Below are positions 6,569-14,097 of a stretch of 64,000 bases of DNA, in pieces. The notes beneath the pieces were generated by a model. That model had not been told where the DNA came from and searched no databases. It worked only from the letters and a program-made list of their open reading frames with translations. Source of the DNA: Polyangium fumosum (lineage in GTDB: Bacteria > Myxococcota_A > Polyangia > Polyangiales > Polyangiaceae); contig NZ_SSMQ01000015.1 of NCBI RefSeq assembly GCF_005144585.1, forward strand, positions 62,001-126,000, written 5' to 3'. The first letter of the stretch is position 1; every line of letters starts with the position of its first letter. A program made the translations under genes and the position numbers.

Positions 6569-8923
6569 TCAGGTGACGAGCTCGGAGAACCGCGCGCGGA
6601 GGAGCGCGCTGCCCGCGTCGAGGGCGCAGCTCTCGCAATACCCCATCGCGACGAGCCGATCGAGCGCGGCGAGCGCGTTCTTGCGTTGCTCGTCGCGCAG
6701 GCCGCCGAAGAGGGGCTCGTCGCGTACGCCCTGCGCGGCGTGGTTCGCGCGATCGCGCAAGATGGCCACGAGGTCCCGGCAGAGCAGCGCCACGGACTTG
6801 CGGCGCTCGGTGAACACGGCCTCGCGGAGCTTGCGGATCTGCTGCGGGAAGACCACGGCGTTGACGACACGCTCGCCGGGGTGATCGATGGCCCAGGCCG
6901 CGATCATCGCGATGAGCCCGCGGCGGTGATCGTCGTGCTTGCCGCGCACGCCGAGCAGGCCCTCGATCTCGCGCATCATGCGCTCGTCGGCGCCCTCGAA
7001 ATCGCCCGTGTGCGGGTTTCGGATCTTCTCGCCCTTCACCCACGCGCCGACGTGCTGCACGTACCGATCGAAGAGCTCACCGTAGCGCGTCTCGTCGACG
7101 AGCCCGCTCGCCGATCGCATCTCCTCCTCGAGCGTGTCGAGCAGCCGCGCGCGCACGACGTCGCGGAAGAGCTTGTGGTCGTGGTAGCCGCCCGCGAGCG
7201 GGCGCTCCTTGAGCCAGTCGTACTCCGAGGTCCGCTTGCAGAGCTCGTCGAGCTCGGTGAGGACGGCGAACGGCGAGAGGCAGCCGTGATCGCGGTTCTG
7301 CGCGGCGTCGAGGAGGAGCGAGCGGATCTCGCGCGGCGAGACGCCCGAGCGCCCCTCGAAGTCGACGGTGGCGTCGGTCTCCTGGTAGAGCGGGCGGATG
7401 TTCGCGCGGAGCAGCTTCTGCGAGTCACCGTCGAGCCGCTCCGGCGGCGTCCCCGTCGCGTACGCTTCCATCTTCTCGGCCGCCGTCAGCGACGAGACGA
7501 TCGGCGCGAGCGCCTCGGGATACCGCTTCGCCTCCGGCTGCCGCATGCGCGTGAGCACGGCGAACTGCGCCGCCACGCGCGTCGCGTGCGGCGCGACGTG
7601 GCGCGTGACGAAGGGCGCGATCTGCGCGTCGTAGATGCGTTGCTCGTCGAGGTAGCTCCGCAGGTAGGGCGCGCGGAGCAGCTCGAAACGACCACGGAAG
7701 CTCGGGAACTCGGGGTGCTCGCGGAAGGCGTTCAGGTGAATGTCGTTCGCGCTGCCGATCATGACCACGTTCGTCTGGATCGTCTGCTGCGGCAAGCTCA
7801 CCTCGCCCGTCTCCAGCGTGAGCTGGAGGTAGCGGAACGCGTCGAGCGGCCGCTTCAGCAGATCGCTGAACTCGAGCACGCCGCCCGAGGCCTCGACGAG
7901 ATCCCCGTGCGCCTCGAAGAGCGTCCGCGCCTGGAGCGCCGTGGGCAGCGCGGCGAGCGAACGATCGGCCGTGATTTGCCGTTCGCCCGCGTCGACGCTG
8001 AGCTCGGGGCCGATGGTGACCGCGCCCGTGCGGTACCGCCGCGAGATGAACCAGCGCTCGACCTGGACATGGCGCAGCACATCGGCGAGCGAGCCCTCGT
8101 AGGAGACGAGGAGCGCCTCCACGATCTGCTGATTCTTGTGCGAGAGTTTGCCGCTCATGAGCCAGTCGGGCGGCGCGTCTCCGATCCCGGCTTCCTCGTA
8201 GAGCTTCTTCAAGAGCTCGCGACGCTCCGGCACAGGGATCAAGAAAAGCGGATGATCGCGCAGCTCGCTCACGAGGCGCGCGTCGATCTGCGTGTCTTCG
8301 AGGTGCGCGAAGCTGCCGCCGATCGGCGCCGCGGCTCCCTCGCCGCCGAAGCCGATCGCGCCGCGTGTCGTCTTGCGGCTCGGGAACACCCAGTGAAAGC
8401 GGTAGAGCGCGCCCTCGTCGAGCGTCGAGTAATGCTCGAGCGCGCGCAGGACGCAGCCGGCGATCGTGCTCTTGGCCGACCCATTCGGGCCGTGCATCAG
8501 GACGAGCCGATTCGCCCTCCCCTCCTGCACGAAGTTCGAGAGCGCGCGGTAAATCTCGCCCTGCAGCTCCTCGTGCCCGATGAGCGCCGCGTCGCGCCCG
8601 TGGTACGGCGCCCGGCGCGCGCTCGTCGCCGACGAACGGAGCGGCTCGGGCTCCCAGGGCAGATCGAAGAGGCGGTAACGCGTGCACTCGCCCCAGGGAC
8701 GCTTGACTGGGTACGTCCCGAAGTGGTCGAACATGTCGCGCACGTACCGGGCTGAATCACGCCCGTGACGCGCTGGATCCGATGCGAAGAGCTCCAGGTA
8801 CTCCTGGAAAGAAAGCAAGCGCCGTCCCGTTTGGAAGCGGCGCTGCATCGAAGTGACCAGGTTGGAAAGCTCGGCCAGTGCGAGCTCGGACCTTCGGCTT
8901 GCCCGGGCGTCGGACTCTTTCAC
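6569..8923 (-). CDS. prkA: PrkA-type AAA serine protein kinase
   Basis: A 784-residue protein of the PrkA/YeaG family. The AAA-type ATPase core starts after an N-terminal PrkA domain and has the Walker A motif HGPNGSAKST at residues 144-153. A conserved region around VVMIGSANDIHLNAFREHPEF corresponds to the AAA sensor area. The C-terminal PrkA kinase-like domain contains SGVSPREIRSLLLDAAQN and the late PQQIRKLREAVF block. In Bacillus and enterics PrkA phosphorylates proteins under starvation or during sporulation and is usually encoded with yeaH and spoVR. Neither partner is here; instead tatD and a tonB-like gene follow closely. It is somewhat longer than YeaG (about 640). Confidence 0.88.
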   Translation of the reverse strand: MKESDARASRRSELALAELSNLVTSMQRRFQTGRRLLSFQEYLELFASDPARHGRDSARYVRDMFDHFGTYPVKRPWGECTRYRLFDLPWEPEPLRSSATSARRAPYHGRDAALIGHEELQGEIYRALSNFVQEGRANRLVLMHGPNGSAKSTIAGCVLRALEHYSTLDEGALYRFHWVFPSRKTTRGAIGFGGEGAAAPIGGSFAHLEDTQIDARLVSELRDHPLFLIPVPERRELLKKLYEEAGIGDAPPDWLMSGKLSHKNQQIVEALLVSYEGSLADVLRHVQVERWFISRRYRTGAVTIGPELSVDAGERQITADRSLAALPTALQARTLFEAHGDLVEASGGVLEFSDLLKRPLDAFRYLQLTLETGEVSLPQQTIQTNVVMIGSANDIHLNAFREHPEFPSFRGRFELLRAPYLRSYLDEQRIYDAQIAPFVTRHVAPHATRVAAQFAVLTRMRQPEAKRYPEALAPIVSSLTAAEKMEAYATGTPPERLDGDSQKLLRANIRPLYQETDATVDFEGRSGVSPREIRSLLLDAAQNRDHGCLSPFAVLTELDELCKRTSEYDWLKERPLAGGYHDHKLFRDVVRARLLDTLEEEMRSASGLVDETRYGELFDRYVQHVGAWVKGEKIRNPHTGDFEGADERMMREIEGLLGVRGKHDDHRRGLIAMIAAWAIDHPGERVVNAVVFPQQIRKLREAVFTERRKSVALLCRDLVAILRDRANHAAQGVRDEPLFGGLRDEQRKNALAALDRLVAMGYCESCALDAGSALLRARFSELVT

Positions 8924-8944
8924 CCGGGGAGTTTAGCCCCCGGC

Positions 8945-9460
8945 TTACTTCACGTCGACGTCGACCTCGAGGTCCACCTTCTCCATCACGCAGTTCGCCG
9001 CGCTGCAGACGCTCATCGAGAGCGTGCCGGCGATCTTCGCCTTGCCCGTCCGGGACGCCACGAACGGCACCTTGAACGATCCCTTCTTCTCGTCGAACGT
9101 CCCGTCCTCTTTCTTGAGCAAGGGCTTCGGATACTTCACGCCCTCGGGCGCGGGATCGACGAGCTTGAACTTGTACGGGTACTGATCGTTCATGTGATAC
9201 GCGCCCTTCGGCACGATCGTGATCTCGAGCGTCCCTTCCTTGCCCGCCGCGTACGGGCCCGTCGCCTTCATCTCGACCGCGTAGGTCTCGCTCTCGGCCT
9301 TGGGGCCCTTGGCGACGGCCGCGACGTTCGTCTCTTCGCCACGCTGCGTGGCGGCTTCACTCCGGCCACATCCGGAGGCGAGCACGAACGAGAGGCCCGA
9401 GAGGGCTACGAGGCACGCGAGGGTGGAGAGAGGACGGCGGCGCATCGAAGGCGTGTTCAT
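8945..9460 (-). CDS. Lipoprotein with DsbD N-terminal-like domain
   Basis: A 171-residue lipoprotein. The start gives a signal peptide with lipobox ASGC at about residue 26. The mature part is a beta-rich domain ending in a strand-turn-strand with CSAANC (two Cys four residues apart) followed by EKVDLEVDVDVK. This is the pattern of the N-terminal domain of thiol:disulfide interchange protein DsbD, where the Cys pair passes electrons to periplasmic partners. The membrane and thioredoxin parts of DsbD are absent, so it may be a stand-alone periplasmic redox lipoprotein. An alternative ATG lies five codons downstream. prkA starts 21 bases further on, with a GC-rich hairpin in the gap. Confidence 0.6.
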   Translation of the reverse strand: MNTPSMRRRPLSTLACLVALSGLSFVLASGCGRSEAATQRGEETNVAAVAKGPKAESETYAVEMKATGPYAAGKEGTLEITIVPKGAYHMNDQYPYKFKLVDPAPEGVKYPKPLLKKEDGTFDEKKGSFKVPFVASRTGKAKIAGTLSMSVCSAANCVMEKVDLEVDVDVK

Positions 9461-9576
9461 GAGGGCTCGGAATACCACGGCGGTTTGCTCCTGACCACGG
9501 ACGTAGGGTCGATGGAAACACCCGAACAGCACGGGTTCGACGGAAGGGCCGCCCAAGCCATGCACGAGCTCGGTGT

Positions 9577-10815
9577 TCAGCGCGCGCCGAGCACGACGAT
9601 CAGCAAGGCGACGAGGACGACGAACACGATGGCGGGAAAAAGCCAGCGTGGTCGTGTGGTCGGGACCGAGACGGCGTCCTCCGGAAAGGCGCCTTGCTCC
9701 GTCGCCGCGGCCGCGCCCGCGAAGGCCGCATCCATCGCGCTCAGATCCCCCGCTGTACCTTGCTCCTCTTCGAGTCGCGCGAGCAGCCCGGGGAGGCCCG
9801 CGCGAATGCGCTCGCCGAGCTCGGCCTGCGTCGTCCGCGCCCACGCCGCGTGGCTGCCCTCGAGCCCGTACGCATGGCCGATCCGATCCGCCAGCGCGCC
9901 GACCGTGGGGATGCGGTCTTCAGGCTCCTTCGTGAACGCATGATCCATCACCGCGTCGAGCGTGCGCGGGACGCCGTGCGCGCGGCCCACCTCGCTCGGC
10001 GGGCGGTGCGGCCGCGTCATGATGCTGAGCAGGATCTGCGGGCCGGATTTGCCCTCGTACGGGACCTTGCCCGTGAGGCACTCGTAGGTGATCGCCGCGA
10101 GCGACCAGACGTCGGCGCGGTGATCGAGCGACGGGAGCCCCTGCGCTTGCTCGGGCGACATGTAGAAGGGCGAGCCGATCGTCGTGCCGACCGCGGTGAT
10201 CTTCTTCGCGCCCACGGAGTTGTCGCGGACGCTGCCGAAGTCGAGGAGTTTGACCTCGTCGCCGCCGCAGAGAAAGACGTTGTCCGGCTTGAGATCACGG
10301 TGGACGATCTTGCGCTCGTGCGCGCTCGCGAGGCCGAGCGCGACCTGCGAGACGAACCGCACGACACGCTCGGGCGGCAGCACCTTTTCGCGCTGCATGA
10401 GCACGCGGAGCTCCTCGCCTTCGAGGTACTCCATCACGATCACGTAGTTGTTCTCGTCGTGCTCGAACGCGTCGACACGCACGACGTGCTCGTGCGGCAG
10501 GACCGCGCTCACCTCGAACTCGCGCTTGAAGCGCTCGATCGCCACCGGATCCTGCGCGACCTCCTCGTGCAGGATCTTCAGCGCGACCGAGCTCTTCTCC
10601 TCGCGGTCGAGCGCCTGGTAGACGCGGCCCATGCCGCCCTCGGCGATGACACGCCAGATCTGGTAGCGCCCGCCGCACACTGCGCCGCCGACGCGGGGAT
10701 CCTTCGGATCCGGCTTCGGCGAGACCTCATCGGTCCCCGCGAGCTTCTGCCCTTCGAGCGGGCAGAAGTCCGCGTCATCTTCGTAGAGGCGATGGCAGGT
10801 GGTGCAGGCTTTCAC
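9577..10815 (-). CDS. Ser/Thr protein kinase with N-terminal zinc ribbon and C-terminal membrane anchor
   Basis: A 412-residue Hanks-type kinase. The N terminus carries a small treble-clef/zinc-ribbon motif (CTTC at 4-7, then FCPLEG at 17-22, with Glu/Asp as possible fourth ligand), common in myxobacterial kinases. The kinase domain spans about residues 51-310: glycine loop AEGGMGRVY, Lys80 in VALKIL, HRDLKPDN with catalytic Asp174, and LDFG with Asp192. The activation segment has GTTIGSPFYMSPEQ. A Thr/Pro-rich juxtamembrane region leads to one transmembrane helix at 393-410, so the kinase faces the cytoplasm with almost no extracytoplasmic part. It lies 18 bases downstream of the zinc-ribbon coiled-coil gene, probably in one operon. 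The kinase call is certain; its substrates are unknown. Confidence 0.93.
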   Translation of the reverse strand: MKACTTCHRLYEDDADFCPLEGQKLAGTDEVSPKPDPKDPRVGGAVCGGRYQIWRVIAEGGMGRVYQALDREEKSSVALKILHEEVAQDPVAIERFKREFEVSAVLPHEHVVRVDAFEHDENNYVIVMEYLEGEELRVLMQREKVLPPERVVRFVSQVALGLASAHERKIVHRDLKPDNVFLCGGDEVKLLDFGSVRDNSVGAKKITAVGTTIGSPFYMSPEQAQGLPSLDHRADVWSLAAITYECLTGKVPYEGKSGPQILLSIMTRPHRPPSEVGRAHGVPRTLDAVMDHAFTKEPEDRIPTVGALADRIGHAYGLEGSHAAWARTTQAELGERIRAGLPGLLARLEEEQGTAGDLSAMDAAFAGAAAATEQGAFPEDAVSVPTTRPRWLFPAIVFVVLVALLIVVLGAR

Positions 10816-10833
10816 GCGCCGCAGATGGAGCGA

Positions 10834-11601
10834 TCAGGCGCGTGACGAAGTCGAGCTGCCCTCGGCGGCGTCGCCCTCCGGGACCCTCACCGGCGCGGGC
10901 GTGTAGTAGAGGATGCGGCGGCAGTGCGGGCACTGCTCGAACTCGGCCTGACGCAGCATCTTCTGGAACATCATCGGCGGGATGGTCAGGTGGCAGCCGA
11001 GGCACGTGCCGTCGTGCGTGGCCGCGATCGGGTGCGGGCGGCGCGTGCGCACGGACTCGTAACGACGGTAGAGCGTCGTCGGCAGCTTCTTCACCGCGAG
11101 CTCACGCTCCTTCACCCGCGTCGCGCGTTGCGACTCGGCGTCGTCGAGCTGCCGCGTCGTCCCCTCTACCGTGCCTTCGATCTGCTGCACGATGTTGCGG
11201 TGCTTGGCGTCGGTCACGTCGATCGACTTCTTCGCCGCTTCGGTCGCGGTGTTCAGGCGCTCGATCTCTTCCTCGCGGTCGCGGTGCAGCTTGCGCAGCT
11301 CCTCGATCTCGCGTTGCGCCGCGTTGCTCTCGCGCTCGTTCCTCGACCGCGCGAGCTTCTCGCGCGACCGCTCGATCTGCTGCGTCATCTGGCGCAGCTC
11401 GACGCTGAGCTCGCTCCGCGTCTTCTCCATCTGCGAGAGCATCTCTCGGTCCGAACGGAGGCGGTCCTCGAGAACCTTCGCCTCCGCCCGCATCCCCTCC
11501 AGGCTTCCCCGCTGCTTGCCGATCTGCTCCTCCAGCCTCCGCAGATCGTCGTCGATGGTCGCGAGCTCTTCGAGGGGTGCGATCTGGTCGCGGATACTCA
11601 C
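10834..11601 (-). CDS. Coiled-coil protein with C4 zinc ribbon (DUF164/CT398-like)
   Basis: A 255-residue protein. Residues 5-180 are a nearly continuous coiled coil rich in Glu, Arg, Leu and Gln. The C terminus holds a four-Cys zinc ribbon, CLGC and CPHC separated by about 20 residues. This layout is that of the widespread DUF164/C4-type zinc ribbon family (CT398, HP0958/FlgZ), which act as chaperones or tethers for RNA polymerase, secretion or flagellar components. The start is GTG, with AAGGAG about 12 bases upstream. It begins 30 bases after the tRNA gene on the same strand and precedes the kinase gene, so tRNA, adaptor and kinase may share a transcript. Confidence 0.85.
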   Translation of the reverse strand: MSIRDQIAPLEELATIDDDLRRLEEQIGKQRGSLEGMRAEAKVLEDRLRSDREMLSQMEKTRSELSVELRQMTQQIERSREKLARSRNERESNAAQREIEELRKLHRDREEEIERLNTATEAAKKSIDVTDAKHRNIVQQIEGTVEGTTRQLDDAESQRATRVKERELAVKKLPTTLYRRYESVRTRRPHPIAATHDGTCLGCHLTIPPMMFQKMLRQAEFEQCPHCRRILYYTPAPVRVPEGDAAEGSSTSSRA

Positions 11602-11630
11602 GTGGATGCTCTGCTCCTTGCGAAAAGGGA

Positions 11631-11704
11631 TAGGCCCACCTGGACTCGAACCAGGAACAGCCCGGTTATGAGCCGGGGGCTCTGACCGATTGAGCTATGG
11701 GCCC
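11631..11704 (-). tRNA. tRNA with CAT anticodon (elongator Met or Ile2), second copy type
   Basis: Cloverleaf on the minus strand: acceptor GGGCCCA/TGGGCCT (ending in a G-U pair), D-stem GCTC/GAGC, anticodon stem CCCGG/CCGGG with loop CTCATAA, and T-arm around CTGGTTCGAGTCCAGG. The anticodon is CAT. CCA is not encoded, unlike the CAT tRNA at 4133-4209, and the sequences differ strongly. One of the two is probably elongator Met and the other the lysidine-modified Ile2; CTCATAA occurs in both classes, so this is left open. It is not an initiator because the anticodon stem lacks the GGG/CCC run. Confidence 0.92.
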
Positions 11705-11870
11705 GTGTTCGCCGAATCGCCCGGAGGCGACCCGGGGGACAAGCTAGTCCAACATCGAGACCGTTGGAAGGGGCGCGCCGCGTCATCGTTCACTTTGGGC
11801 TTGCTCCCCGGAAAGAGCCGTGCGGGCCCCGCGCGCGCGTCGGGGCGCCCGACCCCGAAGCATCGAACTT

Positions 11871-12878
11871 TCAAGGACTTTCCGGCGCAGGCTTCGAACG
11901 CTCGGGGACGTTCCGCGGCGGAAGGTTCATCCGGCCGAGCCGCGGCCGCTTGCCAGCGGGCAGAGAACCTGCCCGCCCCCCGTCCTTCGGGTCGCCGCAG
12001 CACCGGAAGCCGACCTGGTAGAAGCTGAACCACTCGTTGTGCGTCGACGTGATCGGCCGGCAACGCGCGCGGATCGGCCCCCAGTAGCCGCCCTTCAAGG
12101 ACGAGCGGTACGGCGCTTCGAGGCGCTTGCCCTGGGGGTTGTCGACCCACTCGTCGACGTTGCCCGTCATGTCGTGCACGCCGAAGGGGCTGACGCAGCG
12201 GTGCAGCTCGCCTGACGCGACGCGACGATCGAGCCTGTCGACCTCGGCCGAGACGCGGGCCGGATCCGAGAAGGCGTCGAAGTCCGGCGGCTCGACGGGC
12301 TTGTCGATGTTGCAGGCCTCGGCGTCACGCTCGGCGCCGTACGGATACGGCCACATCCCCGGGCCCTCGCACGCGAACTCCCACTCCTCGACCGTGCAGA
12401 GGCGCTTGCCCTCGACCTCGCACGCGCGCCGCGCCTCGTTCCAGTCGGCCATGACCGCGGGCTTGACGCCTTCCATGTTGGGGTACTCGTAGACGTCGAC
12501 GCAGAAACGCCGGCGTTCGAGCCGGCCCTCGCAGAGGACCTCGGGGCCGAAGCGCTCGCACACGTCCTTCACGTCTTCGCGATACTTGAGGCATCGATGC
12601 CCGACGAACGGGCAGTAGATGCCGTCGACGAGGACCATGCCCGGTCCACACGCGGTCGCACTCTCCGGGCTCACCTGCACGTACGAAGGCGGCGGCGGTT
12701 TTTCCTTCGGCAGAGGCGCGGGCGGCGGCGGAGGCGGCGGCGCTTCGATCGAGGCGGCGGCGGAGGCAGACGGCTGCGTCTCGTGTCGCTCGGCCGCGCG
12801 CGGCGAGAGGAGGAGCGCCGCGAGCGCGAGCGAACCCGCGAGCACGAGCGGAAAGACGACGGCCTCGCGTGATCTCAC
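11871..12878 (-). CDS. SUMF1/FGE-fold protein, membrane-anchored, non-catalytic
   Basis: A 335-residue protein starting with GTG whose GTGA overlaps the stop of the upstream paralogue, so the two are translationally coupled. One N-terminal membrane anchor (about residues 8-26) is followed by a Pro-rich linker and a formylglycine-generating-enzyme (SUMF1) fold. Typical marks are ACGPGMVLVDG, the Cys-rich block RRFCVDVYEYPN, GKRLCTVEEWEFACEGP, HDMTGNVDEWVDN, KGGYWGP and a final VGFRCCGD. The paired active-site Cys of true FGE (in a GGSFxC..C context) are missing. A structural or ligand-binding role is therefore more likely than sulfatase activation. Confidence 0.8.
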   Translation of the reverse strand: MRSREAVVFPLVLAGSLALAALLLSPRAAERHETQPSASAAASIEAPPPPPPPAPLPKEKPPPPSYVQVSPESATACGPGMVLVDGIYCPFVGHRCLKYREDVKDVCERFGPEVLCEGRLERRRFCVDVYEYPNMEGVKPAVMADWNEARRACEVEGKRLCTVEEWEFACEGPGMWPYPYGAERDAEACNIDKPVEPPDFDAFSDPARVSAEVDRLDRRVASGELHRCVSPFGVHDMTGNVDEWVDNPQGKRLEAPYRSSLKGGYWGPIRARCRPITSTHNEWFSFYQVGFRCCGDPKDGGRAGSLPAGKRPRLGRMNLPPRNVPERSKPAPESP

Positions 12879-13873
12879 CCGTCCTCGTGCGCCGCGCGAT
12901 CCCCGGGCGAGGCAGGCTCGCGATCCCGATCGAGGAACGGCCTCGGCGGCGGGGTCTCGACACCGTCGATCGTGTCCCCGCAGCAGCGGAAGCCCACCTG
13001 GTAAAACGCGAACTTCGGGCCGTGTGTCTTCGTCGTGAGCCGACAGGTGTTGCGCACCGGGCCCCAGTAGCCGCCGTTCAGCGTCGAGGGCTGGTTCGTC
13101 TCGGGATCGTCGGCGAGGTTGTCCGTCCACTCGTCGACGTTGCCGGACAGGTCGTACGCGCCGAACGCGCTGATGCACGCGGGGTGCGAGCCGATCGGAT
13201 CGGCCTGCCAGAGCCGCGCGATCTCGGCCTCGCGGGTGCGCTCGTCGACCATCGCGTTCACGTCGAAAGGGATGGAGGCGCGATCGACGTTGCACGGGCT
13301 CGGCTGGCGCACGAAGCCCCAGGGATACGGCAGCCGCTTCGGCCCCTCACACGCGAGGATCCATTCCGAGCGGCGGCACAGCCGTTTGCCCACCGACTGA
13401 CAAAGCTCTTTGGCCTCGAACCAGTTCACGTAAACACGCGGGCTCTCGCCGACGCGGTTCGGCCACTCGTGACGATCGATGCAGTACCTGCGCGGATCTG
13501 GCTCGCCGCGGCACGGCACCCCGCGGACGTACTCGGCGCAGCCGTGGCCGAGCTCGCTCGATCGACGCGCGCAGCGGTACGCGAGCTTGGGGCAGAAGTC
13601 GCCTTCGACGAGCGCCATGTCGGACGGGCAAGCAGCGCGTACGGCCGGGTCCTGGGAGAAACGATCGGCCGGCGTGGACAGGGGCGCCGCGGGTCCCGCG
13701 GGTTCGTCGGGGACGCGGGGGATCCGTGCTTCGGGGGAAGGCGCCGCGGGCGCGGGCGCGGCGCGCGTGGCCGAGCGGAAGGACACGGCCGAGGTACGCG
13801 CGAACAAAGCGAGTCCGCCGACCACGACGCCGACGCCCACCGAGATCATCACGCTCTTCGTCGTCGTACCCAC
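12875..13873 (-). CDS. SUMF1/FGE-fold protein, upstream paralogue
   Basis: About 332 residues with the same layout as its downstream neighbour: one membrane helix (VMISVGVGVVVGGLALFA), a Pro/Ala linker, then a SUMF1 fold. Shared blocks include ALVEGDFCPKLAYRC, RRYCIDRHEWPN, GKRLCRRSEWILACEGP, YDLSGNVDEWTDN, NGGYWGP and VGFRCCGD. The start is uncertain: GTG at 13873 has GGAG close by, ATG at 13849 is eight codons later, and the frame stays open to 14056. The pair probably arose by tandem duplication. Multiple conserved Cys suggest a disulfide-stabilised periplasmic protein. It is transcribed divergently from uvrA. Confidence 0.75.
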   Translation of the reverse strand: MGTTTKSVMISVGVGVVVGGLALFARTSAVSFRSATRAAPAPAAPSPEARIPRVPDEPAGPAAPLSTPADRFSQDPAVRAACPSDMALVEGDFCPKLAYRCARRSSELGHGCAEYVRGVPCRGEPDPRRYCIDRHEWPNRVGESPRVYVNWFEAKELCQSVGKRLCRRSEWILACEGPKRLPYPWGFVRQPSPCNVDRASIPFDVNAMVDERTREAEIARLWQADPIGSHPACISAFGAYDLSGNVDEWTDNLADDPETNQPSTLNGGYWGPVRNTCRLTTKTHGPKFAFYQVGFRCCGDTIDGVETPPPRPFLDRDREPASPGDRAAHEDG

Positions 13874-14097
13874 GCGCTCCGCAGGGCTTCTCGATCGTCG
13901 CCCGTCATGCAAATAGAACCGAGGAACCGCGTGGGGGAAAAATTTCGAGCGAGCAGGCGCGGCGCATCCATCGCGTGCCGGTGAAACGAGGGGGTGCCTA
14001 CGGAGGGGGTTGGTCCTCGTGCGTAGGTCGGAGAGCTTGGAAGCCTTGGACAACACGGGAGCCCGAGCACGATGAGCGTGCTAGGTGTCGCGGGTCC

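Noticed and set aside
6509-8755. Long plus-strand open frame antisense to prkA
   Set aside because: Composition is Arg/Glu/Ala shadow sequence without any domain; prkA on the other strand is clear.
8926-8944. CCGGGG/CCCCGG hairpin between the DsbD-N-like gene and prkA as terminator
   Set aside because: Stem is short and there is no T run; genes may still be cotranscribed.
13726-14097. N-terminal extension of UvrA from an upstream ATG
   Set aside because: Conserved UvrA begins at MDRLVIRGA; the extension is antisense to the SUMF1-fold gene and Arg-rich.
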